Shown here piece after piece: positions 1 through 6,865 of a DNA stretch of 11,334 nucleotides (the stretch's first letter is position 1; every line of letters begins with the position of its first letter). A program made the translations under genes and the position numbers. The notes below the pieces were generated by a model. The model saw nothing but the letters and a program-made list of their open reading frames with translations, was not told the DNA's origin and made no database searches. The stretch is from Deltaproteobacteria bacterium (lineage in GTDB: Bacteria > Myxococcota_A > UBA796 > GCA-2862545): positions 1 to 11,334 of the forward strand of contig JAFDJI010000062.1 in assembly GCA_019307545.1 (NCBI GenBank), read 5' to 3'.

Positions 1-470
1 GCAGGGTGGCCGAGGAGCGTGCCGTCGAGGTAGGTCGCACCGGCCTTGAGCGCTTTGTCCGCCACCAGTTCTGGCGCGGCTTCGGCTTCGGGGCGCAGGC
101 GTTCCAGCTCCTCGACCAGGTCGAGGTCGGGGGCGAGGTCGTCGAACTGGTATTGGAACCTGGGGTTCAACTCCAGCGCGGTGAGCATCCACTCCCGACC
201 CCGTTCCACATCTCCACCCACGTACAGACCTGCGCCGATGGCCCTGTAGATCCGATCCGCGCGGGAGTACGGCACCACCGACTGCAGGCACGGCACGCCG
301 AGCTCGATGTTGGCGGCAATACGGTGGGCCCTGTTCCGATCGCCGACGTGGAGGGCGGCCTCCACCGACGCCACCTCCGCATCCAGACGGTCGACGCTCC
401 ATGGTTCCGGGCAGGCGCCCTGCGCGGTCCCGAACGTCAACCACAGCACTGCTCCGGCCAATCCGGTCAT
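1..470 (-). CDS. Exported protein of unknown function, cut by window edge
   Basis: Only the first 156 codons are present; the 3' part lies beyond the left edge. The ATG at 470 is chosen because a strong GGAGG (476-480) sits 5 nt upstream and because it opens a hydrophobic stretch (residues 3-16) followed by AQGAC. That looks like a signal peptide cleaved near residue 18 or 19, although the n-region lacks the usual positive charge and AQGAC is not a good lipobox. After it comes an alpha-helical, TPR-like section (about 25-135) with the phrase GREWMLTALELNP, then YLDGTLLG at 147-154, which resembles the start of a PEGA-type surface domain. Exported proteins of this layout are, from memory, common in Myxococcota, but no function is assigned. 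It lies 102 bp after the methyltransferase gene on the same strand and may be read from the same operon or from its own promoter. Confidence 0.72.
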   Translation of the reverse strand, partial: MTGLAGAVLWLTFGTAQGACPEPWSVDRLDAEVASVEAALHVGDRNRAHRIAANIELGVPCLQSVVPYSRADRIYRAIGAGLYVGGDVERGREWMLTALELNPRFQYQFDDLAPDLDLVEELERLRPEAEAAPELVADKALKAGATYLDGTLLGHP

Positions 471-572
471 CCTTTCCTCCCGTGCCACCCATACGGCGCA
501 ACTCGAGTGAAGTTGGACACGCGCGAGGAACGGAGGTTCCCGGGAGCGGATCAGGCCATGGCCTCGGCGTCG
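471..572. other. Gap between methyltransferase and exported-protein genes
   Basis: This 102-bp stretch on the same-strand path holds the GGAGG of the exported-protein gene (476-480) and a short CAACT/AGTTG inverted repeat (499-503, 511-515). A perfect 12-bp palindrome, AGGCCATGGCCT, spans 553-564, and the 8-mer ATGGCCTC occurs at 558-565 and again at 575-582 across the methyltransferase stop codon. No T-tract terminator is visible. A minus-strand promoter (CAACTT, 16 bp, TATGGG) is possible but weak. Confidence 0.4.
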
Positions 573-1310
573 CTATGGCCTCTTGGCGCCCAGCACCACG
601 AGCAACTCTCCGTACCACCGCGTGCGAGTGACCTCCTCGAGCAGGAAGCCCGATGTCCGAAGTCGGCGCACCGCGTTCTCGCAATCCCCCTCCGTGGAGA
701 GGACAACCAGCGCCTGTCCCCCGGGGGCGAGCCGGTTGCGGAGGCCGGCGGCGAAACGCTCGAAGAGGTCTTCGCTGCGGTAGGCGGCCTCGAGGAAGGT
801 CTCGGGCCGAGCCCGGTAGAACGGGGGGTTGAAGGCGACCAGATCGTATTGGTTCTCGGTCACGGGCGCGAAGAGATCGCCTTCGCGGACGTCGATGGCC
901 TCGTCCAGGTGGTGGAGTTGGGCATTGAGCTGCGTGCACCTCACCGCCTGCGGGTTGAGGTCGACCGCCTCCACCTTCGCCCCGCCCATGGCGGCGAACA
1001 CTGCCACCACCCCCGAGCCGGTGCCCAGGTCCAGAAGCCGAGGTGGTCCCGCGGTGCGTGGCCTGCTCCCGACGACCTCCCGCACCGTGCGCGCCAGCAG
1101 GGCACCACTTCGAAACAGGACCGGGTTGAACACATCCGGAAGCACGATGACGGGCAGGCCATCTACGTACTCCACCACGGTGCGACGGTGACGGCGGGCG
1201 GCGGCCAGGCGCGCGCCCATGGCCTTGCGCACCGGACGGAGGAGCTTCCCGACGACCAGGTCCACAGGCGTACCAATGGCGCGGCGACGTCGGAATCGGA
1301 AGGGCGTCAT
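573..1310 (-). CDS. Class I SAM-dependent methyltransferase (MTS/PrmC-like)
   Basis: This 245-residue protein has a Rossmann methyltransferase core. The SAM-binding motif I is LLDLGTGSGV (92-101), the acidic end of strand 2 is D117 in AVDLN, and motif IV is NPPFY (161-165). NPP[FY] motifs mark enzymes that methylate planar amide or amino nitrogens, such as the HemK/PrmC glutamine methyltransferases and the RsmC/RlmG guanine-N2 methyltransferases. Residues 1-90 form a basic N-terminal region containing PDVFNPVLFRSG (58-69), the place where PrmC-type enzymes carry their substrate-facing segment. Its substrate (protein, rRNA or small molecule) cannot be read from the sequence. The ATG at 1310 is preferred over upstream in-frame starts because it has GGAGG at 1315-1319 and because its ATGA overlaps the stop of the upstream membrane-protein gene by 4 bp, which implies translational coupling. 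It is the last tightly packed gene of the valS operon. Confidence 0.9.
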   Translation of the reverse strand: MTPFRFRRRRAIGTPVDLVVGKLLRPVRKAMGARLAAARRHRRTVVEYVDGLPVIVLPDVFNPVLFRSGALLARTVREVVGSRPRTAGPPRLLDLGTGSGVVAVFAAMGGAKVEAVDLNPQAVRCTQLNAQLHHLDEAIDVREGDLFAPVTENQYDLVAFNPPFYRARPETFLEAAYRSEDLFERFAAGLRNRLAPGGQALVVLSTEGDCENAVRRLRTSGFLLEEVTRTRWYGELLVVLGAKRP

Positions 1311-1702
1311 TTGTCCTCCCACGCATCTTCGCGCAGCACCGCCCCGTCTCCCACCACCGAATCGTAGCGCTTCCGGGCCGCCCGGGCGCGGCGCCGCTCC
1401 AGCAAGCGAGACACGCCTCCCACCACCAGCCAGCCTCCAACGACCAAGACGAGGATCAGCGCCAGCAATGTGCACGCCTGGACGCTCGCTACGTACCACA
1501 CCAGGTCGAGCCCGAGGAAGCGGACCGGGCCGGGGAGGCCTAAGTTGGCGTGCCACTCCGCGCCCCACAGGTGGACGAGGGCGGCCGTGATGCCGAACCA
1601 GATGGGCGCGATGGTGAGCACCACCGTCCCACAGCCCAGGCGGGTCCAGCCGAAGAGGCCCTCCTCGGGTCGGTCCTCGAGGTGACCGACCTCGTCAGCC
1701 AT
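1307..1702 (-). CDS. Small two-helix membrane protein, function unknown
   Basis: This encodes 131 residues. The N-terminus is acidic and probably cytosolic (about 1-22). Two hydrophobic segments follow, at about 25-47 and 66-97, joined by a short Trp- and Pro-containing loop. After the second helix comes a very basic cluster (LLERRRARAARKR, 100-112) and an acidic tail ending DAWEDK. The basic cluster fits the positive-inside rule, placing both termini in the cytosol. I do not recognise a family. The ATG at 1702 is favoured over a GTG at 1720 because AGGGGAG lies at 1707-1713, 4 nt upstream. The gene overlaps the end of the lgt-like gene by 8 bp and the start of the methyltransferase gene by 4 bp. 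Its translation is therefore probably linked to both, and it could act with the Lgt-like protein; that partnership is inference. Confidence 0.8.
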   Translation of the reverse strand: MADEVGHLEDRPEEGLFGWTRLGCGTVVLTIAPIWFGITAALVHLWGAEWHANLGLPGPVRFLGLDLVWYVASVQACTLLALILVLVVGGWLVVGGVSRLLERRRARAARKRYDSVVGDGAVLREDAWEDK

Positions 1703-2582
1703 CCAGCTCCCCTGCGGCACGTCGCGCCTGGTCTGCCTGACCGTCCATCGGCCATGGGCGGAAGTTCCGGAAGTCGATCGTCCACCAGAGCACCAACCCG
1801 GCCACGAACAGGACGAGTGCGCTGTAGTGACCGGGGGTGAGGCCGAGGTAGCGGCTGTCCTGGTAGTAGAGGTCGGTGTTGCGCAGGAAGTCGAGACCGA
1901 AGCGGATCGGCGCGTACATCATCGCGAACAACGCCAGGAAGAACCGGGGGGGCCGGTCCTTGCGTCCGAGGAGGTAGAACACGACGCAGATCAAGATGGT
2001 GTACAGGGCCTCGTACAGGCCCAACTCGTGGCGCACCCCCGCGGGCGCGTACCCACCCGTGGCCATGCGGAGGGACTCCTCGGGGAAGTGCATCCCGAGG
2101 GGGAAGGTGGTCAAACTTCCCACGTGGTCGTGAACCACGGCGCACCCCAGGCGGCCGAACAGCCATCCGAAGGGAAAGCCGAAGGTGATGACGTCGGCGT
2201 GCCGCCAGCCGTCCCGCGGGCGGATGTACTTGTAGAAGAGGATGGCCCCCAGGATGGCGCCGACGAAGCCACCCATGGAGGAGAACCCCTCCCACACCCG
2301 CAGGATCGACCAGATCCCGTCCTCGGACAGTCGCTCCGGGTGGTAGAAGACCACCGTGAACACGTGCCCGATGAAGAAACCCATCAGCACGATGAACACC
2401 GCGCCGTCCACGACGTCGCGCACGTCGAGCCCGAGCTTGACGCCGCGGTGGCGGGCCACCTCCAGGCCCACGACGAAGCCGATGCACACCAGGGTGAACC
2501 AGGGGTCGATGGGGAGGTTGCCCAGGCCCGGGATGGGCACGTTGTACACCGTCAGGTGGATGTACGGGATTGCCGCGAGCAT
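1695..2582 (-). CDS. lgt: Lgt-family prolipoprotein diacylglyceryl transferase, divergent active site
   Basis: Lgt moves diacylglycerol from phosphatidylglycerol to the lipobox cysteine of prelipoproteins in the inner membrane. This 295-residue polytopic protein aligns well with E. coli Lgt: VWEG then MGGFVG (97-108), GRLG (143-146) ending in G155, LYE (189-191), and R227/D231/R234 in a segment matching the R239/E243/R246 region. Several residues important in E. coli differ by my alignment: Y26 is F29, the GGR of GGRxGY is IGH (71-73), H103 is M103, N146 is C147 and E151 is D152. R143 (R144), G154 (G155), E202 (E191) and R239 (R227) are kept. It may be a working lineage-specific Lgt or a paralogue with another lipid-transfer role. 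The start at 2582 has AGGAG (2588-2592) 5 nt upstream, overlapping the stop codon of birA. The protein has about seven hydrophobic helices, and its C-terminal tail is charged. Confidence 0.88.
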   Translation of the reverse strand: MLAAIPYIHLTVYNVPIPGLGNLPIDPWFTLVCIGFVVGLEVARHRGVKLGLDVRDVVDGAVFIVLMGFFIGHVFTVVFYHPERLSEDGIWSILRVWEGFSSMGGFVGAILGAILFYKYIRPRDGWRHADVITFGFPFGWLFGRLGCAVVHDHVGSLTTFPLGMHFPEESLRMATGGYAPAGVRHELGLYEALYTILICVVFYLLGRKDRPPRFFLALFAMMYAPIRFGLDFLRNTDLYYQDSRYLGLTPGHYSALVLFVAGLVLWWTIDFRNFRPWPMDGQADQARRAAGELDG

Positions 2583-2591
2583 GGGGGCTCC

Positions 2592-3323
2592 TCAGAGGTC
2601 TCCGGAGAGAATGCGGTGTTCGGCGCCCTCGTCGTCGCGTACCCGCAGGGCGCCATTCGGGTCGATGCCGATCGCCACACCTTGGACCGCCCCGACCTGC
2701 ACCCGGGTGCCCAGGGTGGCGTTGCGCGCTCGCCACGCCCCGAGAACCTCCCCGGGGAGCCGGGTGAGGCGGTCCACCGATTGCAGGACACCAACGGCGA
2801 TCTCCGCGGCGAGGCGGGCACGATCGCGGGGCCGACCATCGATCCGCTCCAGGGCACCAGCTTGCGGAAAGGCAGCGGGGGCGTCCGACACGTTGACGCC
2901 GAGGCCCACGACTACCCAGCGCACCGCGGATCCATTCGCGTCCACCTCGGCGAGGATCCCGGCGACCTTGGAGCCATCGGGGCCCAGGACGTCATTGGGC
3001 CACTTGATGCGGTACTCGGGACCACAGGCCTCCGCGAGGGCCACCGCCGCCGCGAGGCACACGAGTGGCGCGCGACCCAGCGAAAGCGCGGGACGCAGCA
3101 CGATCGACATCGTCAGTCCCGTTCCTGACGCCATCTCCCACCTTCGCCCCATCCGGCCCCGCCCCGCGGTCTGGATGCCGGCGACCAGGGTGGTTCCATT
3201 GGGTGCGCCCCGCTTCGCCAGTGCCTTGAGGTCGGCATTGGTGGAGCCGGTGACCTCCACGAATTGGATGGGAACGGGGAGTCCCAGGGCCTCGGACCAG
3301 CGCGCCAGCGCAGCGGCGTCCAC
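2592..3323 (-). CDS. birA: Biotin--[acetyl-CoA carboxylase] ligase, no HTH domain
   Basis: It activates biotin to biotinyl-5'-AMP and transfers it to the carrier lysine of biotin-dependent carboxylases. The catalytic core is clear: GSTN (26-29), the biotinyl-AMP loop GRGRMGRRW (54-62), IKWPND (106-111), KVAGILAE (119-126) and GLGVN (140-144). A small SH3-like C-terminal domain follows (about 200-243). The N-terminal winged helix of E. coli BirA is absent, so this is a group I enzyme that cannot repress the biotin operon by itself. No ATG lies near the expected start. A GTG at 3323, only 2 nt after the nadC stop, gives a natural 243-residue protein. It lacks a good Shine-Dalgarno sequence, so expression by re-initiation after nadC is likely (inference). 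A CTG at 3329 is a less likely alternative. Confidence 0.92.
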   Translation of the reverse strand: MDAAALARWSEALGLPVPIQFVEVTGSTNADLKALAKRGAPNGTTLVAGIQTAGRGRMGRRWEMASGTGLTMSIVLRPALSLGRAPLVCLAAAVALAEACGPEYRIKWPNDVLGPDGSKVAGILAEVDANGSAVRWVVVGLGVNVSDAPAAFPQAGALERIDGRPRDRARLAAEIAVGVLQSVDRLTRLPGEVLGAWRARNATLGTRVQVGAVQGVAIGIDPNGALRVRDDEGAEHRILSGDL

Positions 3324-3325
3324 GA

Positions 3326-4171
3326 TCAGCTCTGCACGATGTCGAGGGAGAGATCGACCCAGCGGGCCTGGTGGACGAGGCCGCCCGCGCTGACCACGTC
3401 CAGCCCGATGTCCCGTAGCCCGCGGATGCGCTCGGGCGTCATGTTGCCAGACGCCTCGAGAATGACCTCTGGCCGCATCGCTCGCGCATGTGCCACGCAC
3501 TGGCGCAAGAGCGCGTCGTCCATGTTGTCGAGCAACACCGCGTCGGCGCCGGCCTTCACCGCCTCGTCGAGCTGCTCCAGGGTGCCGGCCTCCACCTCGA
3601 TGCGCACCAGGTGGTGGACGGTGGCTCGCGCCCGGGTGACCGCCCTGGCGACGCTCCCCACTGCCGCGATGTGGTTGTCCTTGATGAGGACTCCGTCGTA
3701 GAGCGCATAGCGGTGGTTGTGGGCCCCGCCGGTGCGCACCGCGTACTTCTCCAACGAGCGGAGCAGGGGGGTGGTCTTCCGGGTGTCCACCACCCGCAAC
3801 CGCCCACTGGCTGCGTCCACATATGCGCCCACGTGGGTGGCGATTCCGGACATCCGCATGAGGAAGTTCAGCGCGACCCGCTCCCCGATGAGCAGGGTGC
3901 GCAGGGAGCCGCGCAGTTGTGCGATCGCGGTGCGGGTGGCCACTCGGGAGCCATCATCGTGGACCACCTCGTACGACAGAAGGCCACCGGTGCGGCGGGC
4001 CACCTCCTTGAACACGCGCTTGGCGACGCGGTGTCCACACACGACGAGGTCCTGTTTGGCGAGGAGGATCCCCTCCCCCGCCGCGGCGTCGTCGATGCAG
4101 GCCTCGGTGGTGAGATCGCCCGGTCCGATGTCCTCGTCGAGGGCGGCGCGGACGAGTTGTGCGAGGTCCAT
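3326..4171 (-). CDS. nadC: Nicotinate-nucleotide pyrophosphorylase (carboxylating)
   Basis: NadC (quinolinate phosphoribosyltransferase) converts quinolinate and PRPP to nicotinate mononucleotide, CO2 and pyrophosphate in de novo NAD synthesis in the cytosol. The 281 residues match the usual length. Visible signatures include EDIGPGDLTT (13-22), GERVALNFLMRMSGIAT (96-112), DTRKTTP (129-135), RTGGAHNHR (146-154), LIKDNH (162-167), EVE (192-194), LLDN (213-216), EASG (239-242) and the C-terminal SAGGLVH (261-267). Basic residues for the two acidic substrates are in place (R131, K132, R146, H151, K164). The last motif reads GGLVH where many enzymes have GALTH, a mild variation. The ATG at 4171 lies 3 nt after the valS stop, and the TAG stop is part of a weak TAGGA ribosome-binding site, so translation is coupled to valS. 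The pair nadC-birA is a frequent bacterial neighbourhood. Confidence 0.97.
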   Translation of the reverse strand: MDLAQLVRAALDEDIGPGDLTTEACIDDAAAGEGILLAKQDLVVCGHRVAKRVFKEVARRTGGLLSYEVVHDDGSRVATRTAIAQLRGSLRTLLIGERVALNFLMRMSGIATHVGAYVDAASGRLRVVDTRKTTPLLRSLEKYAVRTGGAHNHRYALYDGVLIKDNHIAAVGSVARAVTRARATVHHLVRIEVEAGTLEQLDEAVKAGADAVLLDNMDDALLRQCVAHARAMRPEVILEASGNMTPERIRGLRDIGLDVVSAGGLVHQARWVDLSLDIVQS

Positions 4172-4174
4172 GTC

Positions 4175-6811
4175 CTAGAGCGCCTCGGCGAGCCGAGCAC
4201 GGCTGGCGCGGAGGGTGTCGCGGCGGCCAACCGCCACGGTGAGCTTCTCTCTCACCTCGCTCACCACCTCCTCGGGGGCACGCGCGACGAAGTTGGGGTT
4301 GCCGAGCCTGCGCTCGAGTTGGGTCACGTCCTTGTCCACCTTGAGGAGCACCTTGTCGAGGCGTTTGACCTCTTCCTCGAAGTCCACCACACCTTTCAGT
4401 GGAATGACCAGCTCTCGTCCCCGGACCACCGCGGTCGCCGCCCCCGCGGGACGCTCGTCCAGAGACTCCACGGTCACCCCAGCCAGCTCGTTCAGTGCGC
4501 GCGCGTGGGTGGCAAATGTCCTGCGCAGCGCGTCGTCCGCGACCAGGAGCCGCAGCGGCAGCCGCGGGGCGATCTCCATCTCGCCACGGATCCGCCGCAC
4601 TTCGGTGATCGCCTCCTGGAGTACCGCCATCTCCTCCAGCACCGCGGTGTCGTGGGGGTAGTCGTCGGCGCGCGGGTATCGGGCGACCGCCACGTGCCCC
4701 TCGGTGTTGGGCAGGCGGCTCCAGATCTCCTCGGTGAGGAAGGGCATGATCGGATGTAACAGCCGCACGATGGCGCCCATGGTCTCGAACAGGGCGTGCC
4801 TGGTGGCGTTCTTGCGTGCCGGCGAGGCGTCCGCGTCGTAGAGCACCGTCTTGGAGAGCTCCAGGTACCAGTCGCAGAATTCGCCCCAGGTGAAGGCGTA
4901 GATCTCCGCCGCCGCCTCGTTGAACCGGTAGTCGTCCAGCGCCTGGCGGACTCGTGCTACTGCGGCGCCCGTCCGGGCGCGGATCCACCGCTCGTAGGGC
5001 CCCTCGTCCATCTCCTCGCGTGGGTCGTAGCCTTCGGCGGTCAAGAAGCAGAAGCGCAGCGCCTGCCAGATCTTGGTGTTGAACCGGTGGTTGCTCTCCA
5101 CCCGCTGCTCGTCCCAGAGGATGTCGCGGCCCTGGGCGGCGAAGGCCACCAAGGTGAACCGGAAGGCGTCGGCGCCCCAGCGCTCGATGACCTCCAGGGG
5201 ATCCACCACGTTGCCCCGGGTCTTGGACATCTTGTGGCCGTGCTTGTCGCGGATGAGGGCGTGGATGTAGACCTCGGAGAAGGGCACCGTGCCGGTGAGG
5301 TGGATTCCGGCGAACATCATCCGCGCCACCCAGAAGAAGATGATGTCGAAGCCGGTGATCAGCACCGACGTGGGGTACCAGTTGGCGAAGTCCTCGGTGT
5401 TCTGCGGCCATCCGAACACCGAAAACGGCCACAGGGCCGAGGAGAACCAGGTGTCGAGCACGTCCTCGTCCTGCTCGAGTTGGGTGGAACCGCAGGCCTT
5501 GCAGGCCTCGGGGGCCTCGGCGGCCACGTTGACCTCACCGCAGTCCTGGCAGTACCAGGCCGGGATCCGGTGGCCCCACCATAGCTGGCGGGAGATGCAC
5601 CAGTCCCGGATGTCCCGCAGCCAGGCATAGTAGGTGTTCTCCCACTGCTTGGGGACGAATCGGGTGTAGCCATGGGTGACCGCGGCGATGGCCGGGCCGG
5701 CCAGGGGCTTCATGTTCACGAACCATTGCGTGGAGAGCATCGGCTCCACGATGGCGCCGGAGCGCTGGGAGCGGCCGAGCGCCATCACGTGGTCCTCGGA
5801 GCCCCGCTCCAGGCCGAGCGCAGCGATCCGTTCCTTCACCTGTTCGCGTGCTTCGAAGCGGTCCTGTCCCTGGAAGGGGCCCCCGTTCTCGTTGATGGTG
5901 CCGTCGGGCTCGAGGATGTTGATCATCGGCAGTTGGTGCCGCTGGCCCACCTCGAAGTCGTTCGGGTCGTGCGCCGGGGTGACCTTCACCGCGCCGGTGC
6001 CGAACGCGGGGTCGACCAGGATGGCGTCGGCGATGATCGGAAACTCCCGGTGCAGGATGGGATGCGCCACCATCTTGCCGATCAGGTCCTTGTACCGGTC
6101 GTCGTCGGGGTGCACCGCCACCGCGGTGTCGCCGAGCATGGTCTCGGGGCGGGTTGTCGCGACCACGATTTCGCCGGAGCCATCGGCGAGCGGGTAGGCG
6201 AAAGACCACATCTCCCCCGGGGCCCCGTCTTCGTGCTCGACCTCGAGATCGGAGAGCGCTGTCTGGTCGAGGGGGTCCCAGTTGATCAAGCGCTGACCCC
6301 GGTAGATGAGCCCCTGCTCGTACAGGCGCACGAAGTGCTCGGTCACCGCGCGCGCGAGGTCGGCGTCGAGGGTGAAGCGCTCCCGCGACCAGTCACAAGA
6401 CACGCCCAGGCCACGGAGTTGGTGGATGATCGTGCCACCGGCCTGGCCCTTCCACTTCCAGACCCGCTCTACGAACTTCTCACGACCCAGGGTGCGGAAA
6501 TCGATGCCCTCGGACTCGAGCTGTCGGCGCACCACCCATTGGGTGGCGATGCCGGCGTGGTCGGTCCCGGGGACCCACAGCGCGTTGTAGCCGTCCATCC
6601 GCTTGTAGCGGATGAGCACGTCCTGAAGCGTGTTGTTCAGGGCGTGACCCATGTGTAGGGAGCCGGTGACGTTCGGAGGTGGGATGACGATGGAGTAGGG
6701 CTCGCCCTCTGCCTGGGGATCTGCCTTGAAGATCTCGGCGTCCTCCAAGACTCGGGTCCACTTCTCGGCCACCTGGTGTGGGTCGTACGCCTTCGGAAGT
6801 TCGGAGGTCAT
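4175..6811 (-). CDS. valS: Valyl-tRNA synthetase
   Basis: This class I aminoacyl-tRNA synthetase charges tRNA-Val in the cytosol. At 878 residues it is full length for the shorter bacterial type. The HIGH motif is HMGH (53-56) in PPPNVTGSLHMGH, and the KMSKS motif is KMSKT (527-531). The CP1 editing domain, which removes threonine mischarged on the tRNA, carries VATTRPETMLGDTAV (217-231). A zinc-binding knuckle has cysteines 421, 424, 437 and 440. DTWFSSALWPFSVFGWP follows the knuckle. The C-terminal coiled-coil arm that contacts the tRNA spans about 811-878. All catalytic signatures are intact. The ATG at 6811 has AAGAGG (6817-6822) 5 nt upstream. A second ATG at 6815 is in another frame. 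The gene follows the lipoprotein gene by 54 bp on the same strand and leads the tight nadC-birA-lgt cluster. Confidence 0.98.
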   Translation of the reverse strand: MTSELPKAYDPHQVAEKWTRVLEDAEIFKADPQAEGEPYSIVIPPPNVTGSLHMGHALNNTLQDVLIRYKRMDGYNALWVPGTDHAGIATQWVVRRQLESEGIDFRTLGREKFVERVWKWKGQAGGTIIHQLRGLGVSCDWSRERFTLDADLARAVTEHFVRLYEQGLIYRGQRLINWDPLDQTALSDLEVEHEDGAPGEMWSFAYPLADGSGEIVVATTRPETMLGDTAVAVHPDDDRYKDLIGKMVAHPILHREFPIIADAILVDPAFGTGAVKVTPAHDPNDFEVGQRHQLPMINILEPDGTINENGGPFQGQDRFEAREQVKERIAALGLERGSEDHVMALGRSQRSGAIVEPMLSTQWFVNMKPLAGPAIAAVTHGYTRFVPKQWENTYYAWLRDIRDWCISRQLWWGHRIPAWYCQDCGEVNVAAEAPEACKACGSTQLEQDEDVLDTWFSSALWPFSVFGWPQNTEDFANWYPTSVLITGFDIIFFWVARMMFAGIHLTGTVPFSEVYIHALIRDKHGHKMSKTRGNVVDPLEVIERWGADAFRFTLVAFAAQGRDILWDEQRVESNHRFNTKIWQALRFCFLTAEGYDPREEMDEGPYERWIRARTGAAVARVRQALDDYRFNEAAAEIYAFTWGEFCDWYLELSKTVLYDADASPARKNATRHALFETMGAIVRLLHPIMPFLTEEIWSRLPNTEGHVAVARYPRADDYPHDTAVLEEMAVLQEAITEVRRIRGEMEIAPRLPLRLLVADDALRRTFATHARALNELAGVTVESLDERPAGAATAVVRGRELVIPLKGVVDFEEEVKRLDKVLLKVDKDVTQLERRLGNPNFVARAPEEVVSEVREKLTVAVGRRDTLRASRARLAEAL

Positions 6812-6865
6812 GCATGCCTCTTGCCGCGAGACGGCGTGTTTAACCGGATCGCCGCGCGAGGTCCC

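Noticed and set aside
6..1367. Long plus-strand open frame opposite the exported-protein and methyltransferase genes
   Set aside because: It runs antisense to two genes with good ribosome-binding sites and family motifs; its product is low in hydrophobic structure and rich in Arg, His and Gly, as expected from a shadow in GC-rich DNA.
1827..3128. 433-residue plus-strand open frame opposite lgt and birA
   Set aside because: Antisense to two conserved genes; the His/Glu/Val/Gly-heavy product is the usual mirror of GC-rich coding DNA.
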